Shown here: positions 49,749 to 57,583 of the stretch, in pieces | Layout: the number at the start of each line of letters is the position of its first letter | Numbering within the stretch: position 1 is the stretch's first letter | NCBI RefSeq assembly: GCF_024345185.1 | Contig: NZ_BROB01000004.1 | Span: forward strand, 49,284-113,283 | DNA from: Levilactobacillus humaensis | Lineage (GTDB): Bacteria; Bacillota; Bacilli; Lactobacillales; Lactobacillaceae | DNA length: 64,000 nt | Reading direction: 5' to 3' | Position numbers and translations under genes: made by a program | Notes under the pieces: generated by a model | The model's database searches: none | Told to the model about the DNA's origin: nothing | What the model saw: the letters and a program-made list of their open reading frames with translations, nothing else

Positions 49749-50912
49749 ATGAATTCTATTGTAAATGATTTAAATCGCGCACTGGCGCAGAACCTGTTAG
49801 TTAACGTGTACCAAGCCAACCAGGAAGTCGTTTACACCGGGTATGTGACGACGGTGACGTCGACTGGCATCATTCTGGCGACCTACGACGACTACGGGGT
49901 ACCCGATGGGGCCGTGTTCCTGGCCTTGCCCGCAATCGATGAAGTTGAATTTTCAAGTGATGATTTGGATAACATGGCTTTTCGGATTCAAACCGCCACA
50001 GACCAAAACTTTACCCACGCGAGTGGTCTTAACATGACCTTCGACGACCGTCGTGATTTACGGCGGCAAGTCCTTAGTCATGCTTGGGTCGATCACCTCG
50101 TGGTCATGTTAGTCTTGGCCAAGGATGACCACTTCTATGAAGGGCTGGTCACCGGTGTGGCTGCCGACCAGATCACGGTTCAATTGCTCAATAAATTTGA
50201 TTATACTGACCAACCCGAGCTGACCCTGACACCCGATGAGATTGAAGTCATCGAATTTCAAGGCCAAGAGCTGAGTCTGCAAACCATCGCGGCGCCGCGA
50301 CTACAACAGCTGAATCACGTTGAACCGGTCGAGGTAACCGAGGCGGATCTTATTCCAGATACCTTACGACAATTGGCGGGCAAAGATCCCCTGGTGGCAT
50401 TGGTTCCGGAACATGACCAGGACCTGTTCTTTGTCGGACGGATTAACACGGTGACCGCTGACGCTGTCGTGATGAATTTAATTGATATGACGGGGCTTTT
50501 CGGAGGCTATACCGTCATGCGGTTAAGCGAACTTCACAGTGTCGTACTCGTCTCAGACTATTTGCAAACGATGCGTCTATTCTCCTTACTCAACCAGGCG
50601 CGTCAACAAGGCAATCAACCCGTGTTGAACGCCGAACGACTCTTCGATCCCACTGATGACCAATTCAGTGCGCGGTTGAATCAGGCGGCAACGTTCCGGA
50701 CAATCATTCGGTTGAAACTCCACGATGGTGAACACTGTCTGGGATATCCGAGTCAGGTGGGCGGCGAGCGTTTTATTTTCCACACCGTAGAGGATAATCA
50801 GTTGGATCAAGTGGGTAAGGTCTTTAAGATTGGTGACGTCGATGAGATTGCGTTTGGCTATCTGGATGCCTATCTCGTTGAGCAGCAGTTGCGAATCGAA
50901 GGCGATTTATAA
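49749..50912 (+). CDS. Protein of four tandem beta-barrel-like (Sm-fold-like) repeats
   Basis: A 387-residue soluble acidic protein that I do not recognise by name. Four segments (about 15-80, 110-180, 215-285 and 315-385) share a pattern: LV followed by a hydrophobic strand, a charged turn, (Y/F)xGxVTxV, a strand ending in xL, then an acidic LxxIxEVEF-type strand. Examples: YTGYVTTVTSTGIILATYDD, YEGLVTGVAADQITVQLL and FVGRINTVTADAVVMNLID. This layout is that of Sm/Hfq-like small barrels, which bind RNA or proteins (inference). GGGGG lies upstream. The zinc-ribbon gene follows 22 bases later. Confidence 0.6.
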   Translation: MNSIVNDLNRALAQNLLVNVYQANQEVVYTGYVTTVTSTGIILATYDDYGVPDGAVFLALPAIDEVEFSSDDLDNMAFRIQTATDQNFTHASGLNMTFDDRRDLRRQVLSHAWVDHLVVMLVLAKDDHFYEGLVTGVAADQITVQLLNKFDYTDQPELTLTPDEIEVIEFQGQELSLQTIAAPRLQQLNHVEPVEVTEADLIPDTLRQLAGKDPLVALVPEHDQDLFFVGRINTVTADAVVMNLIDMTGLFGGYTVMRLSELHSVVLVSDYLQTMRLFSLLNQARQQGNQPVLNAERLFDPTDDQFSARLNQAATFRTIIRLKLHDGEHCLGYPSQVGGERFIFHTVEDNQLDQVGKVFKIGDVDEIAFGYLDAYLVEQQLRIEGDL

Positions 50913-50934
50913 ACGATTCAAGGAGGCAAAGGTT

Positions 50935-51180
50935 ATGGCAGAGGAATTAAAGTTCTGTCCCCACTGTGGGGCTCCGGTGACGGCGGATGACGTGAAATGT
51001 CCGCAGTGTCAGACGGATCTCAGTGCCTTTCGACCAGACGCACCGTCACCTAAGAAGCTGAATCTAAACGCGCTTTACAGTAACCCTTATCGTGAGGGAA
51101 TGAAGCGGGTACACGATCGGCAGGGAGATGAACCCGCCAAACATCGGTGGCACTGGCCGTGGTCAAAGGAGTCGAAGTAA
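50935..51180 (+). CDS. Zinc-ribbon protein
   Basis: An 81-residue protein. The N-terminal zinc ribbon CPHCGAPVTADDVKCPQC has four cysteines in two CxxC knuckles, then a flexible Pro-rich link and a basic/Trp-rich C-terminus (HRWHWPWSKESK). The start at 50935 follows AAGGAGG; the frame extends back through the preceding gene but in a different phase. It is in an operon with the repeat protein and the macro-domain enzyme, which starts at the base after its stop. Confidence 0.8.
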   Translation: MAEELKFCPHCGAPVTADDVKCPQCQTDLSAFRPDAPSPKKLNLNALYSNPYREGMKRVHDRQGDEPAKHRWHWPWSKESK

Positions 51181-51690
51181 ATGACAGAATTTGAAGTGAT
51201 TCAAGGCGACATTACACAGAGTGACGTGGATGCCATCGTCAATGCCGCCAATACCACGCTGTTGGGTGGTGGCGGTGTCGATGGTGCCATTCATCGTGCG
51301 GCCGGACCGGAGCTATTCGCGGCTTGTGTGCCGTTTAACGGTTGTCCCACCGGTGAAGCACGGATCACACCAGGGTTCCGACTGCCAGCGCAGTGGGTCA
51401 TTCACACGCCAGGCCCGGTCTGGCGGGGGGGCGATCATCATGAGGCCGCGGACCTAGCCTCCTGTTATCGCGAGTCATTGCGACTAGCAATGGCGAAGGG
51501 CTGTCACACCGTGGACTTCCCGTCGATTAGTACGGGAGTTTACGGCTATCCGTTAGCGGAGGCCGCTGCGGTGGCTACCCGTACGATTGCCAGTGTTTTG
51601 GCGCAACCGGAGACGTTAACGCGGGTGCGATTAGTAGCGTTTGATCCGAAGACTGCCGCGGCCTATCGCACGGCATGGGAACAAGCCTAG
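51181..51690 (+). CDS. Macro domain protein (O-acetyl-ADP-ribose deacetylase type)
   Basis: A 169-residue macro domain of the YmdB/MacroD group. Seen: the ADP-ribose pocket [21 protein letters not shown] with the catalytic-region Asn and Asp, and [17 protein letters not shown]. These enzymes hydrolyse O-acetyl-ADP-ribose or remove ADP-ribose from proteins. There is no start-stop gap to the zinc-ribbon gene, so coexpression is certain if the operon is read. No ADP-ribosyltransferase or sirtuin lies beside it. Confidence 0.92.
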   Translation: MTEFEVIQGDITQSDVDAIVNAANTTLLGGGGVDGAIHRAAGPELFAACVPFNGCPTGEARITPGFRLPAQWVIHTPGPVWRGGDHHEAADLASCYRESLRLAMAKGCHTVDFPSISTGVYGYPLAEAAAVATRTIASVLAQPETLTRVRLVAFDPKTAAAYRTAWEQA

Positions 51691-51721
51691 CGTTCGCTCG
51701 CTGACTTAATCAAATCAGTTA

Positions 51722-51753
51722 AAAAAGGGGTCGACCAAGTTGGTCGACCCCTT
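51722..51753. terminator. Bidirectional terminator after macro-domain gene
   Basis: AAAGGGGTCGACCAA pairs with TTGGTCGACCCCTTT, between convergent genes. Confidence 0.9.
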
Positions 51754-51774
51754 TGAATGCTGACAAACCTAACC

Positions 51775-51969
51775 TTAGTTGGGCTTGGTGGCAATGTAGT
51801 GCTTCAAGGAACTTTGCTCATCGGCGTTGGGGTCAACTTCCCCAGACTTGATGGCGTGAAACTTCTCGACAGAGATGCGGGAACCAAAGGCCATTTCGCC
51901 ATCGGTCTTGTCGTACTTCTTTTGGTAGGCGATGATTGCTTCAGCCAGATCACTTAATTCTTGACTCAT
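51775..51969 (-). CDS. Small HTH-like protein
   Basis: 64 residues from the ATG at 51969, which follows GGAGGGA by seven bases; the much longer upstream frame lacks a ribosome site. The pattern LAEAIIAYQKKYDKTDGEMA then ISVEKFHAIKSGEVDP resembles the first helices of a Cro/C1-type helix-turn-helix, including the E/S-G-x-x-x-P turn, but lacks the usual basic recognition residues. It may be a degenerate DNA-binding or protein-binding domain; members are widespread in lactobacilli, to my memory, without a known role. Confidence 0.65.
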   Translation of the reverse strand: MSQELSDLAEAIIAYQKKYDKTDGEMAFGSRISVEKFHAIKSGEVDPNADEQSSLKHYIATKPN

Positions 51970-52247
51970 TAATAATCCCTCCAAATGATTGTCCTGTGTG
52001 TTGCTTACACTTATTATACTAAAGTTTTGAAAAACCGGCGAGATGAGACTCATGATTCGGAACTTTTTTTGCATTCTACTTGATGAACGAGCAAAAATTG
52101 CGTAAACTAATACCCAATATAACAATTGTTCGTGGCAAGTGTCACGGAAGTGTCATCACAATTTTTTCTTCTCGTTACCGTTTTGTGATAGTTGATGTGT
52201 AAGCTGGACGTAAAGCGGTCGGAACAAGTCAAACATGAGGTGATGGG

Positions 52248-52418
52248 ATGGATTTAAAACGGGTGATCAGGAGCCTGATAACGGCGGTTGTCGTTCTGGC
52301 AGTCTTCAGTTTGTTTTCATGGTTTACGATGGGCAAACGAACCGTCACGCACCTCAGCACACAGCCCATTGCGAGTCATGCACCGCAAACCCATGTTTCA
52401 CGGGCGTTTGCCAACTAA
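52248..52418 (+). CDS. Small membrane or secreted peptide (56 aa)
   Basis: A 56-codon gene starting MDLKRVIRS with one hydrophobic helix (LITAVVVLAVFSLFSWF) and a polar outside tail ending HVSRAFAN. GAGGTGATGGG stands just before the ATG. It is a plausible single-span membrane peptide; the family is not recognised. Upstream, TGTCACggaagTGTCAT (52139-52155) is a spaced direct repeat that resembles a degenerate WalR box. Confidence 0.55.
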   Translation: MDLKRVIRSLITAVVVLAVFSLFSWFTMGKRTVTHLSTQPIASHAPQTHVSRAFAN

Positions 52419-52474
52419 CGCGGGAACCTTCCCGCCCCGAAGCCGGCTTGCCGGTTGTGTCACTTAAAAGATGG

Positions 52475-52562
52475 TAATCATAATGATTACATGACTACAA
52501 GTCTCTTGTAGTTTATCAAGCAGGGAATCAGGCCAACTTCGGTTGGTCTGATTCTTTTTTGT
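52475..52562 (+). ncRNA. Candidate small RNA with own promoter and two hairpins
   Basis: TTGTGT (52456-52461) and CATAAT (52480-52485) are separated by 18 bases. The -10 is centred in the perfect palindrome GTAATCATAATGATTAC (52475-52491). Downstream come hairpins ACTACAAG-tct-CTTGTAGT (52495-52513) and GAATCAGGCCAAC-ttcg-GTTGGTCTGATTC (52526-52555), the latter with a T-run terminator. No frame of useful length lies between. The terminator could instead serve the upstream small gene. Confidence 0.4.
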
Positions 52563-52565
52563 GGG

Positions 52566-52608
52566 AAGAGTGTGCCCCAGGGCGCTTAGTCTGCGAGCAC
52601 ACGTTTCG
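52566..52608 (-). repeat. Minimal remnant of element D
   Basis: On the minus strand it has the left end CGAAACGTGTGC and the right end GGCACACTCTT of the D family joined with about 20 bases between, as if the inner stem had been deleted. Like the other D copies it lies directly behind a terminator. With the sRNA candidate it accounts for the 52419-52745 gap. Confidence 0.6.
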
Positions 52609-52745
52609 ACAATATAAGCGATAGGTGAGCTTAATAACTTTCAAATATTCAAGTTTCACCATCCAAAGTTTCCAGATCACATTTAACACCCTATGAATCA
52701 GTTGTGCTATCCTAGGATCATCACGACACACGAGGAGATTTTATA

Positions 52746-53336
52746 ATGGATAAAGGACGCGTGGCGGCGTTTACAGATGCAGTGGTTGCCATTGTTTTGA
52801 CGATCATGGTGCTGGAATTTAAGACACCGGAGGAACCCACCTTCGCAGCCTTAGCCAGTGAATGGAGTTATTTTGTGGCTTACCTGATTAGTTTCTTGTT
52901 TATTGGCGTGGCTTGGTATAATCACCACTACATGTTTGCCTTGACCAAACGAGTCACCAAGGGAATTTACTGGGTCAATAACCTGTGGATCTTGGTAATG
53001 GCGATGCTGCCAGTCTCAACGGCTTGGGCCGGGCGATTTATCATGGACGTTCAACCAGAACTGTTTTATTTTATTATTTTCACACTGTGGACCTGGGCTT
53101 ATGCCGCGCTGTCCTTTGTCGTGATGCGAGTCAATCGAAACAAACACCCAGAGATTGCGGAAAAGATCCGGCGGATGCCTGCCTATCGAATTCACGCCAC
53201 CGTGTGGTTTTGGTTAGTTTGGCTGATTGTATTAGGCTTAATCTTTGTTTGGCCGCCAGTCTCGCTAGTCTTCACTCTAGCGGAACTTATCTTGATGGCA
53301 CTGCGGACATCACCCGACAGTGACAAATTATTTTAA
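52746..53336 (+). CDS. TMEM175 family potassium channel-like protein
   Basis: A 196-residue membrane protein of the TMEM175 (DUF1211) family, which forms K+-selective channels. Seen: the first-helix motif RVAAFTDAVVAIVLTIMVLE (family form RxxxFSDxVxAI, here FTDAVVAI), then VAWYNHHYMF and further helices for a total of six. GAGGAG precedes the ATG by seven bases. It is transcribed alone, with a terminator behind it. Confidence 0.9.
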   Translation: MDKGRVAAFTDAVVAIVLTIMVLEFKTPEEPTFAALASEWSYFVAYLISFLFIGVAWYNHHYMFALTKRVTKGIYWVNNLWILVMAMLPVSTAWAGRFIMDVQPELFYFIIFTLWTWAYAALSFVVMRVNRNKHPEIAEKIRRMPAYRIHATVWFWLVWLIVLGLIFVWPPVSLVFTLAELILMALRTSPDSDKLF

Positions 53337-53342
53337 AGACGA

Positions 53343-53380
53343 AACGGATCAGTAGCGGTAAGCGTTGCTGATCCGTTTTT
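53343..53380 (+). terminator. Intrinsic terminator after TMEM175 gene
   Basis: AACGGATCAG pairs with CTGATCCGTT and TTTT follows. Confidence 0.85.
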
Positions 53381-53444
53381 TATGCAAAAAAATAGTACTG
53401 CGAGAAATTCTCACCAGTACCATGATCAGATTATTTAGTTGAGT

Positions 53445-53807
53445 TTAAAAGTGGAACCACTCACTCTGGTTGCGCCGAACTTCTCCCCGTAAGCCGAAAA
53501 AGTAAATCAGGAAGGCCGCGACCGCGATGGCCAACAGAATCGTCCAGAGCCAGGCGTGCGTGTGAATGAAGGTGAAGTAAGCAAAACCTAACGTACTGAG
53601 GCCAATCAAAACGAGATTGGTTGGCAGGCGCCGACTGTGAATGAAGGCGACCGCCAGGGTTAGGACCACGGCACCCCCAAACATCTCGTCACCACTCAGA
53701 CGTGTTCCGGGATTACTGAGAGCCGCATAGATTTCAATGACGACGCCCAGCGCGAGGGCCAGATAACCAAAGGTTTGAAGAAACGTTAATTGCTGAATTC
53801 GCTTCAT
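53445..53807 (-). CDS. Hypothetical four-helix membrane protein
   Basis: A 120-residue protein from the ATG at 53807, with AAAGGTGGTG six bases before it. Four hydrophobic segments (FGYLALALGVVIEIYAAL, GGAVVLTLAVAFIH, LVLIGLSTLGFAYFTFI, WLWTILLAIAVAAFLIYFF) and a short polar C-terminus. Family not recognised. It lies behind tenA on the same strand, 40 bases away, and could be the last gene of the thiamine-precursor operon, though it has no known link to it. Confidence 0.65.
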   Translation of the reverse strand: MKRIQQLTFLQTFGYLALALGVVIEIYAALSNPGTRLSGDEMFGGAVVLTLAVAFIHSRRLPTNLVLIGLSTLGFAYFTFIHTHAWLWTILLAIAVAAFLIYFFGLRGEVRRNQSEWFHF

Positions 53808-53850
53808 TATCAACACCACCTTTTCCTATGAGTGCCCTCATTATAGCGCA

Positions 53851-54534
53851 TTAAGTGGTAGTTGAAAAATCAGACGGTTCCGTCAATTCCCAGGTTTCGT
53901 GGGTCAACGCCATTTGCCAAAAATTCAATTCATACCAACTGCTCTTATTAAAGATGTCGAGTAGGGCGGGCGTGTTGTCTGGCGTGGCCACCCGGTTGGC
54001 TAAGGCCAATTGGTCGGTCATCTCCCCGGCATAGTCATCGGATCGGTAGCTTTCCAGCCAATCCTGGTAGATGGGGACGGGTGATCCTTGTTCGGCCAAC
54101 TCGGCCCCAATCTCGGCGTAGAGCCAGTAACAGGGTAACAAACCAGCAATAGCCCCAGCGGTGCCTTGGGTCATCAGTGCCCGGTACATATGGCTCGTGT
54201 AGGCGTAACCGGTTGGCGCAACTGGCGTGTTGGCGACCTCCTCGTCGGTGATGTTGAGACGATCGAAGAAGGTTTGTCGCAGGGCCAGTTCACCTTGCCG
54301 AAGATGTTCGGCTCCGGCGTGAAGTTGGGTGGCAATGTCAGTATCGCGTGCTTGTTCGGCTGCCAAATCCTGAATGGTCCCAAATTCCCGTAAGTAGGCG
54401 TGATCTTGAATCAAGTAGTAGCGAAAAGTAGCTAACGGCAATGTCCCTGCCAACAATTGTTGAATGAAGGGATGTTGTTTGGAAGCCTGCCAGGAGGCCA
54501 GGTTAGCGTTGTGAGCGATCGTTGTAAATTGCAA
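53851..54534 (-). CDS. tenA: Thiaminase II, TenA
   Basis: A 227-residue all-helical TenA enzyme that hydrolyses aminopyrimidine breakdown products of thiamine to HMP for salvage. Seen: the pocket residues YLIQDHAYLREFG, the catalytic-Cys block AIAGLLPCYWLYAEIG and the C-terminal NFWQMALTHETWELTE with conserved Glu. The start is the TTG at 54534, seven bases after AAGGAGG. It is last of the ykoEDC-tenA set behind a TPP riboswitch. Confidence 0.93.
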   Translation of the reverse strand: MQFTTIAHNANLASWQASKQHPFIQQLLAGTLPLATFRYYLIQDHAYLREFGTIQDLAAEQARDTDIATQLHAGAEHLRQGELALRQTFFDRLNITDEEVANTPVAPTGYAYTSHMYRALMTQGTAGAIAGLLPCYWLYAEIGAELAEQGSPVPIYQDWLESYRSDDYAGEMTDQLALANRVATPDNTPALLDIFNKSSWYELNFWQMALTHETWELTEPSDFSTTT

Positions 54535-54554
54535 ATGAAGTCCTCCTTAAGAGT

Positions 54555-55208
54555 TTAGGGTAAGCCAATGAACAAGCCGACCTGAACGAGCACCAGACTT
54601 CCCACTAGCATGATCCAGTCACGGGTGACGAGGGGGATTTCGGTAGCGTGGGTTCGTGGGGCGTCTTCGACGAAACCGTGAGACGTCATGGCCGCGGCGA
54701 GCTGGTCCGACCAATTCATGGCCGCTAGAATGACTTTGAAATAGAGTTGTGGTGACCAGAAGTGAAGGACCTGACCGCGCATTAGCGCAGCCGCCTTAAT
54801 GGTGGCAACTTCCGCCTGGATCTTAGGCATGAGATTGAAGGCTGCTAAGAAGCCATAGGCAAATTTAGAGGGGAGCTTGGCGTTTTGTTCCAGAGAACGG
54901 GTGAGCGTTAAGGGATTCGTCGTTTGGGCGAACCAGCCACCCATGTAAACGTAGGCCACCATCCGAGTGAAGATCACCAGGAGAAAGTGGCTAGACGCCG
55001 TTCCTCGCAAGGTTAAGGACCAGACTAAGGCTCCCCCGAAGAAGGCTGGGATTAGGGTCAGCATGGCTAGTCGTTTGAAAGCCACGTGGCCCCAGACCAT
55101 CAGAATGAGACTCACCACGATCAATGCTACATTGACTGTCCAGACGTGGGTAAAGGAAATCTCTAGCGCGACAAGAACGAGTAACGCTAATTTTAAACTG
55201 GGATTCAT
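54555..55208 (-). CDS. ykoC: ECF-type transmembrane subunit YkoC
   Basis: A 217-residue EcfT-like transmembrane scaffold subunit with about five helices. The coupling helices contain AAALMRGQVLHF (compare Ala-Arg-Gly motif, here A-L-M-R-G), which contacts the ATPases. It pairs with YkoD (ATPase) and YkoE (substrate-binding) to import a thiamine precursor, HMP by family assignment. The start overlaps the ykoD stop by four bases. Confidence 0.88.
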   Translation of the reverse strand: MNPSLKLALLVLVALEISFTHVWTVNVALIVVSLILMVWGHVAFKRLAMLTLIPAFFGGALVWSLTLRGTASSHFLLVIFTRMVAYVYMGGWFAQTTNPLTLTRSLEQNAKLPSKFAYGFLAAFNLMPKIQAEVATIKAAALMRGQVLHFWSPQLYFKVILAAMNWSDQLAAAMTSHGFVEDAPRTHATEIPLVTRDWIMLVGSLVLVQVGLFIGLP

Positions 55209-56614
55209 GCGCGCACCCCCTGATAAGTTAGATGCTGGTCTGCCAACTGAAGGTGGTAGTCGATGAAGGTATCGAGGCCGCTGAGCTGGTGGCTTACCAG
55301 GATGTAGGTGATGTCCAGGTCCTGTTGGACGCGTTTTAAAATTTGAATAGCCGTCTGTAGCGACGCGTAGTCAAGTCCCTTGAACGGTTCATCCAAGAGG
55401 AGCACATCTGGGGCCATGATCAGCATACACAGGAGCTGTAACTTTTTCTGTTGACCGCTACTCAGGGTATAAATGATTTGTTCCCGCCGGTCGTCCAGGT
55501 TTAACTCGGTTAGAAGCTGAGTCACCATGGCCGGGGTGAAATGATCGGCATAGCTATTTTTGAGTGACAAGGTCAATTCTTCATCGACCGTGACATTGAG
55601 AAATTGTGTCGCGGCAGACTGGAACATTAAGGCCACCTGACGCGCGTAAGGCCGGCGTTTCAGCCGGTGAATGTCGGTGCCATCGTAGGTGATGACGCCT
55701 TGATAATGGCCAAGCTTGACCAGAGAACGGAATAGGGTCGACTTGCCACTACCATTGGGCCCCGTGATGAGAGTCGTGTGGTGGGCAAAGAGTCCTAGAT
55801 CCTGTGGGGTGACCAGTGTTCGACCGTTGGCAGATAGACTCAGCTGGGTTCCTTGAAGCAGGGCCGGCTGATCATTGTCAGGAACCGTAACGTGTTGTAG
55901 ACGCAGCTGGGCTGGTGCAAAGGTGGCCAGCCGTTCCTGTGTTGCTTCGGGTGACAGATGCGTGAGGTGACCGTCAGCGAGGACGGTCAGCCGGTCCACA
56001 TAGTCGGTGTAACCACTGAGATCATGGTCTGCCAGAATCACTGTCTTTCCCCGTTCACGACTCAACTGAGCGAGTCGCTGTAAAAGCACGAGGCGAGTGG
56101 CCGGATCGATGCTGGCAAAGGGCTCGTCCAGTAGAATCACGGCACTATCCATGGCGACGATGATGGCCAGTGCCACTTTCTGTTGTTCGCCACCGGAGAG
56201 GTGCATGAGTTTTCGGTCACGTAGGGCCGCGATACCAATGAAATCCAGCGCAGCAGTTAGACGCGCTGGAATCTCGTCGGCTGGGACCTGTTGATTTTCC
56301 AAGGCAAATTGAAGTTCATTGGCCACCGTATCCATCGTGAATTGCGTACTGGGTTCCTGAAAGAGCATGGCCACCGTTTTAGAGCGCTGGGTGGCGGGAA
56401 TATCAGTAAGTGACTGGTCATTAAAGGTGATGCCAGTCGCATCAGTTGGCAAGAGTCCCGCGATAAGTTTGAGCAGGGTTGACTTGCCACCACCGGATAC
56501 CCCGGTGATTAGTGAAAATTGGCCAGCAGGAAAGCTAGCATTGACGGTGTTAAGGACGGGTCGTGATTGCTGTGGGTACGTGAATGTTAAGTTGTGAATT
56601 GAAACGGTTACCAC
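55205..56614 (-). CDS. ykoD: Duplicated ABC ATPase YkoD
   Basis: 469 residues with two fused ATPase domains. First: Walker A GVSGGGKST, signature MHLSGGEQQKVAL, Walker B VILLDEPFASIDP. Second: Walker A GPNGSGKST, signature YTLSSGQQKKLQL, Walker B LLLDEPFKGLDYA. Both halves look functional. This two-in-one layout is usual for YkoD of the thiamine/HMP ECF-like transporter. It lies between ykoE and ykoC, coupled to ykoC. Confidence 0.92.
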   Translation of the reverse strand: MVTVSIHNLTFTYPQQSRPVLNTVNASFPAGQFSLITGVSGGGKSTLLKLIAGLLPTDATGITFNDQSLTDIPATQRSKTVAMLFQEPSTQFTMDTVANELQFALENQQVPADEIPARLTAALDFIGIAALRDRKLMHLSGGEQQKVALAIIVAMDSAVILLDEPFASIDPATRLVLLQRLAQLSRERGKTVILADHDLSGYTDYVDRLTVLADGHLTHLSPEATQERLATFAPAQLRLQHVTVPDNDQPALLQGTQLSLSANGRTLVTPQDLGLFAHHTTLITGPNGSGKSTLFRSLVKLGHYQGVITYDGTDIHRLKRRPYARQVALMFQSAATQFLNVTVDEELTLSLKNSYADHFTPAMVTQLLTELNLDDRREQIIYTLSSGQQKKLQLLCMLIMAPDVLLLDEPFKGLDYASLQTAIQILKRVQQDLDITYILVSHQLSGLDTFIDYHLQLADQHLTYQGVRA

Positions 56615-56637
56615 AAAAACTCCCCCATTTTTAACGA

Positions 56638-57192
56638 TTAGTGTTTTAGGACATGTGCGCGGTCTAACAGATTGGTAATCAGTTTCGTTAAGATACCACC
56701 AAAGACGAAGACAGAAGCGAAGCGAACGGCGAATAATAAGAGTAAGAAGCCCAAGTGATAGGCACTGTAACCCTCACGTGCCAGACTCCAGGCGAAGGTG
56801 ACCAAGGTGGTGGTCAAAGCACTCAGGGTCAAGGTGACCCAGTTGTAGCGCCGGTAACGGGTCGCCATGAAGCCTAACTCTGATCCAAAGCCTTGAACGA
56901 CCCCGGATATCAGAGTGCTGGCACCCCAGATACCGCCGAGAAACATCTCTACGACAGCGCCGAGGAGTTCGCCTAAGGTTGCTGCACCGGGGATGCGAAT
57001 GACGAACCCAGCCAGTGGGCCGGCCATGGTCCAGACACCTAGCAAGATCTCGTTAGCCAGTGGCTGGAGACCCATGGGCGCAAAGACCGCCGTGAGTGCT
57101 GAGTAGAGGGGGGTGATGACCCAGAAAATGACCCCCATAAAGATTGCTAGAATAGTGACGAGAATGATGTCGCGGATGTGCCAACGTTTCAT
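56638..57192 (-). CDS. ykoE: Thiamine-precursor transporter substrate subunit YkoE
   Basis: A 184-residue membrane S-component-like protein with five or six helices. Seen: IILVTILAIFMGVIFWV, PGAATLGELLGAVVEMFLGGIWG and the YkoE block LISGVVQGFGSELGFMATRYR. It is the first gene behind the TPP riboswitch and gives the transporter its specificity, HMP/thiamine by family. GGAGGAG stands eight bases before the ATG. Confidence 0.92.
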   Translation of the reverse strand: MKRWHIRDIILVTILAIFMGVIFWVITPLYSALTAVFAPMGLQPLANEILLGVWTMAGPLAGFVIRIPGAATLGELLGAVVEMFLGGIWGASTLISGVVQGFGSELGFMATRYRRYNWVTLTLSALTTTLVTFAWSLAREGYSAYHLGFLLLLFAVRFASVFVFGGILTKLITNLLDRAHVLKH

Positions 57193-57233
57193 AAGATGAA
57201 CTCCTCCTAAAGTTGATTGACGCGCCCAAAAGA

Positions 57234-57267
57234 CGAAAAAGTCCCCACTAACTGTTTCTAGTGGGGG
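57234..57267 (-). terminator. Riboswitch terminator before ykoE
   Basis: On the minus strand CCCCACTAG pairs with TTAGTGGGG (imperfect loop side) and ACTTTTT follows. It is the expected off-state hairpin for the TPP riboswitch. Confidence 0.88.
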
Positions 57268-57284
57268 TCATTGATAGCTATGTT

Positions 57285-57370
57285 ACGCGTTCCCTTCGCT
57301 GGTTTTAACCAGAGCAGGTTCAATGGGTTTGATCTCAGCCGGATGGGCACCCCAATCGTATTTGATTACT
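57285..57370 (-). ncRNA. TPP riboswitch
   Basis: On the minus strand: GGGGTGCC, GGCTGAGATCAAACCC, TTGAACCTGCTCTGGTTAAAACCAGCG and AAGGGAA, in the order of the THI box. The ykoE gene starts 93 bases further. With the terminator above it would turn the operon off in excess thiamine pyrophosphate. Confidence 0.95.
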
Positions 57371-57458
57371 CTTAGCCTAACCAATTTATCTGGCAAAAGC
57401 AAGGTACCACAGGGAAATGGGCTGAAAGTTTAAATGAAAAATTTTATAGTCGGATTGT

Positions 57459-57475
57459 TTTACAAGCACGTTACA
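57459..57475 (-). promoter_or_regulatory. WalR-type box upstream of D,D-carboxypeptidase
   Basis: On the minus strand TGTAACgtgctTGTAAA fits TGTWAH-N5-TGTWAH at every defined base. It lies in two perfectly adjoining 20-bp direct repeats (57462-57481 and 57482-57501; ACAAGCACGTTACAAAGG with one or two changes), which put a second, weaker site beside it. The gene starts 109 bases downstream. Confidence 0.55.
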
Positions 57476-57583
57476 AAGGCGACAAGCGCGTTACAAAGGG
57501 TCAGAGACGGTTTCGGTCGTGCTTAGATCGTGATAGGCTGAAGGTTAGTTAAGCTAATTAGTCAAAATGGGAAGGTTAGGGAC

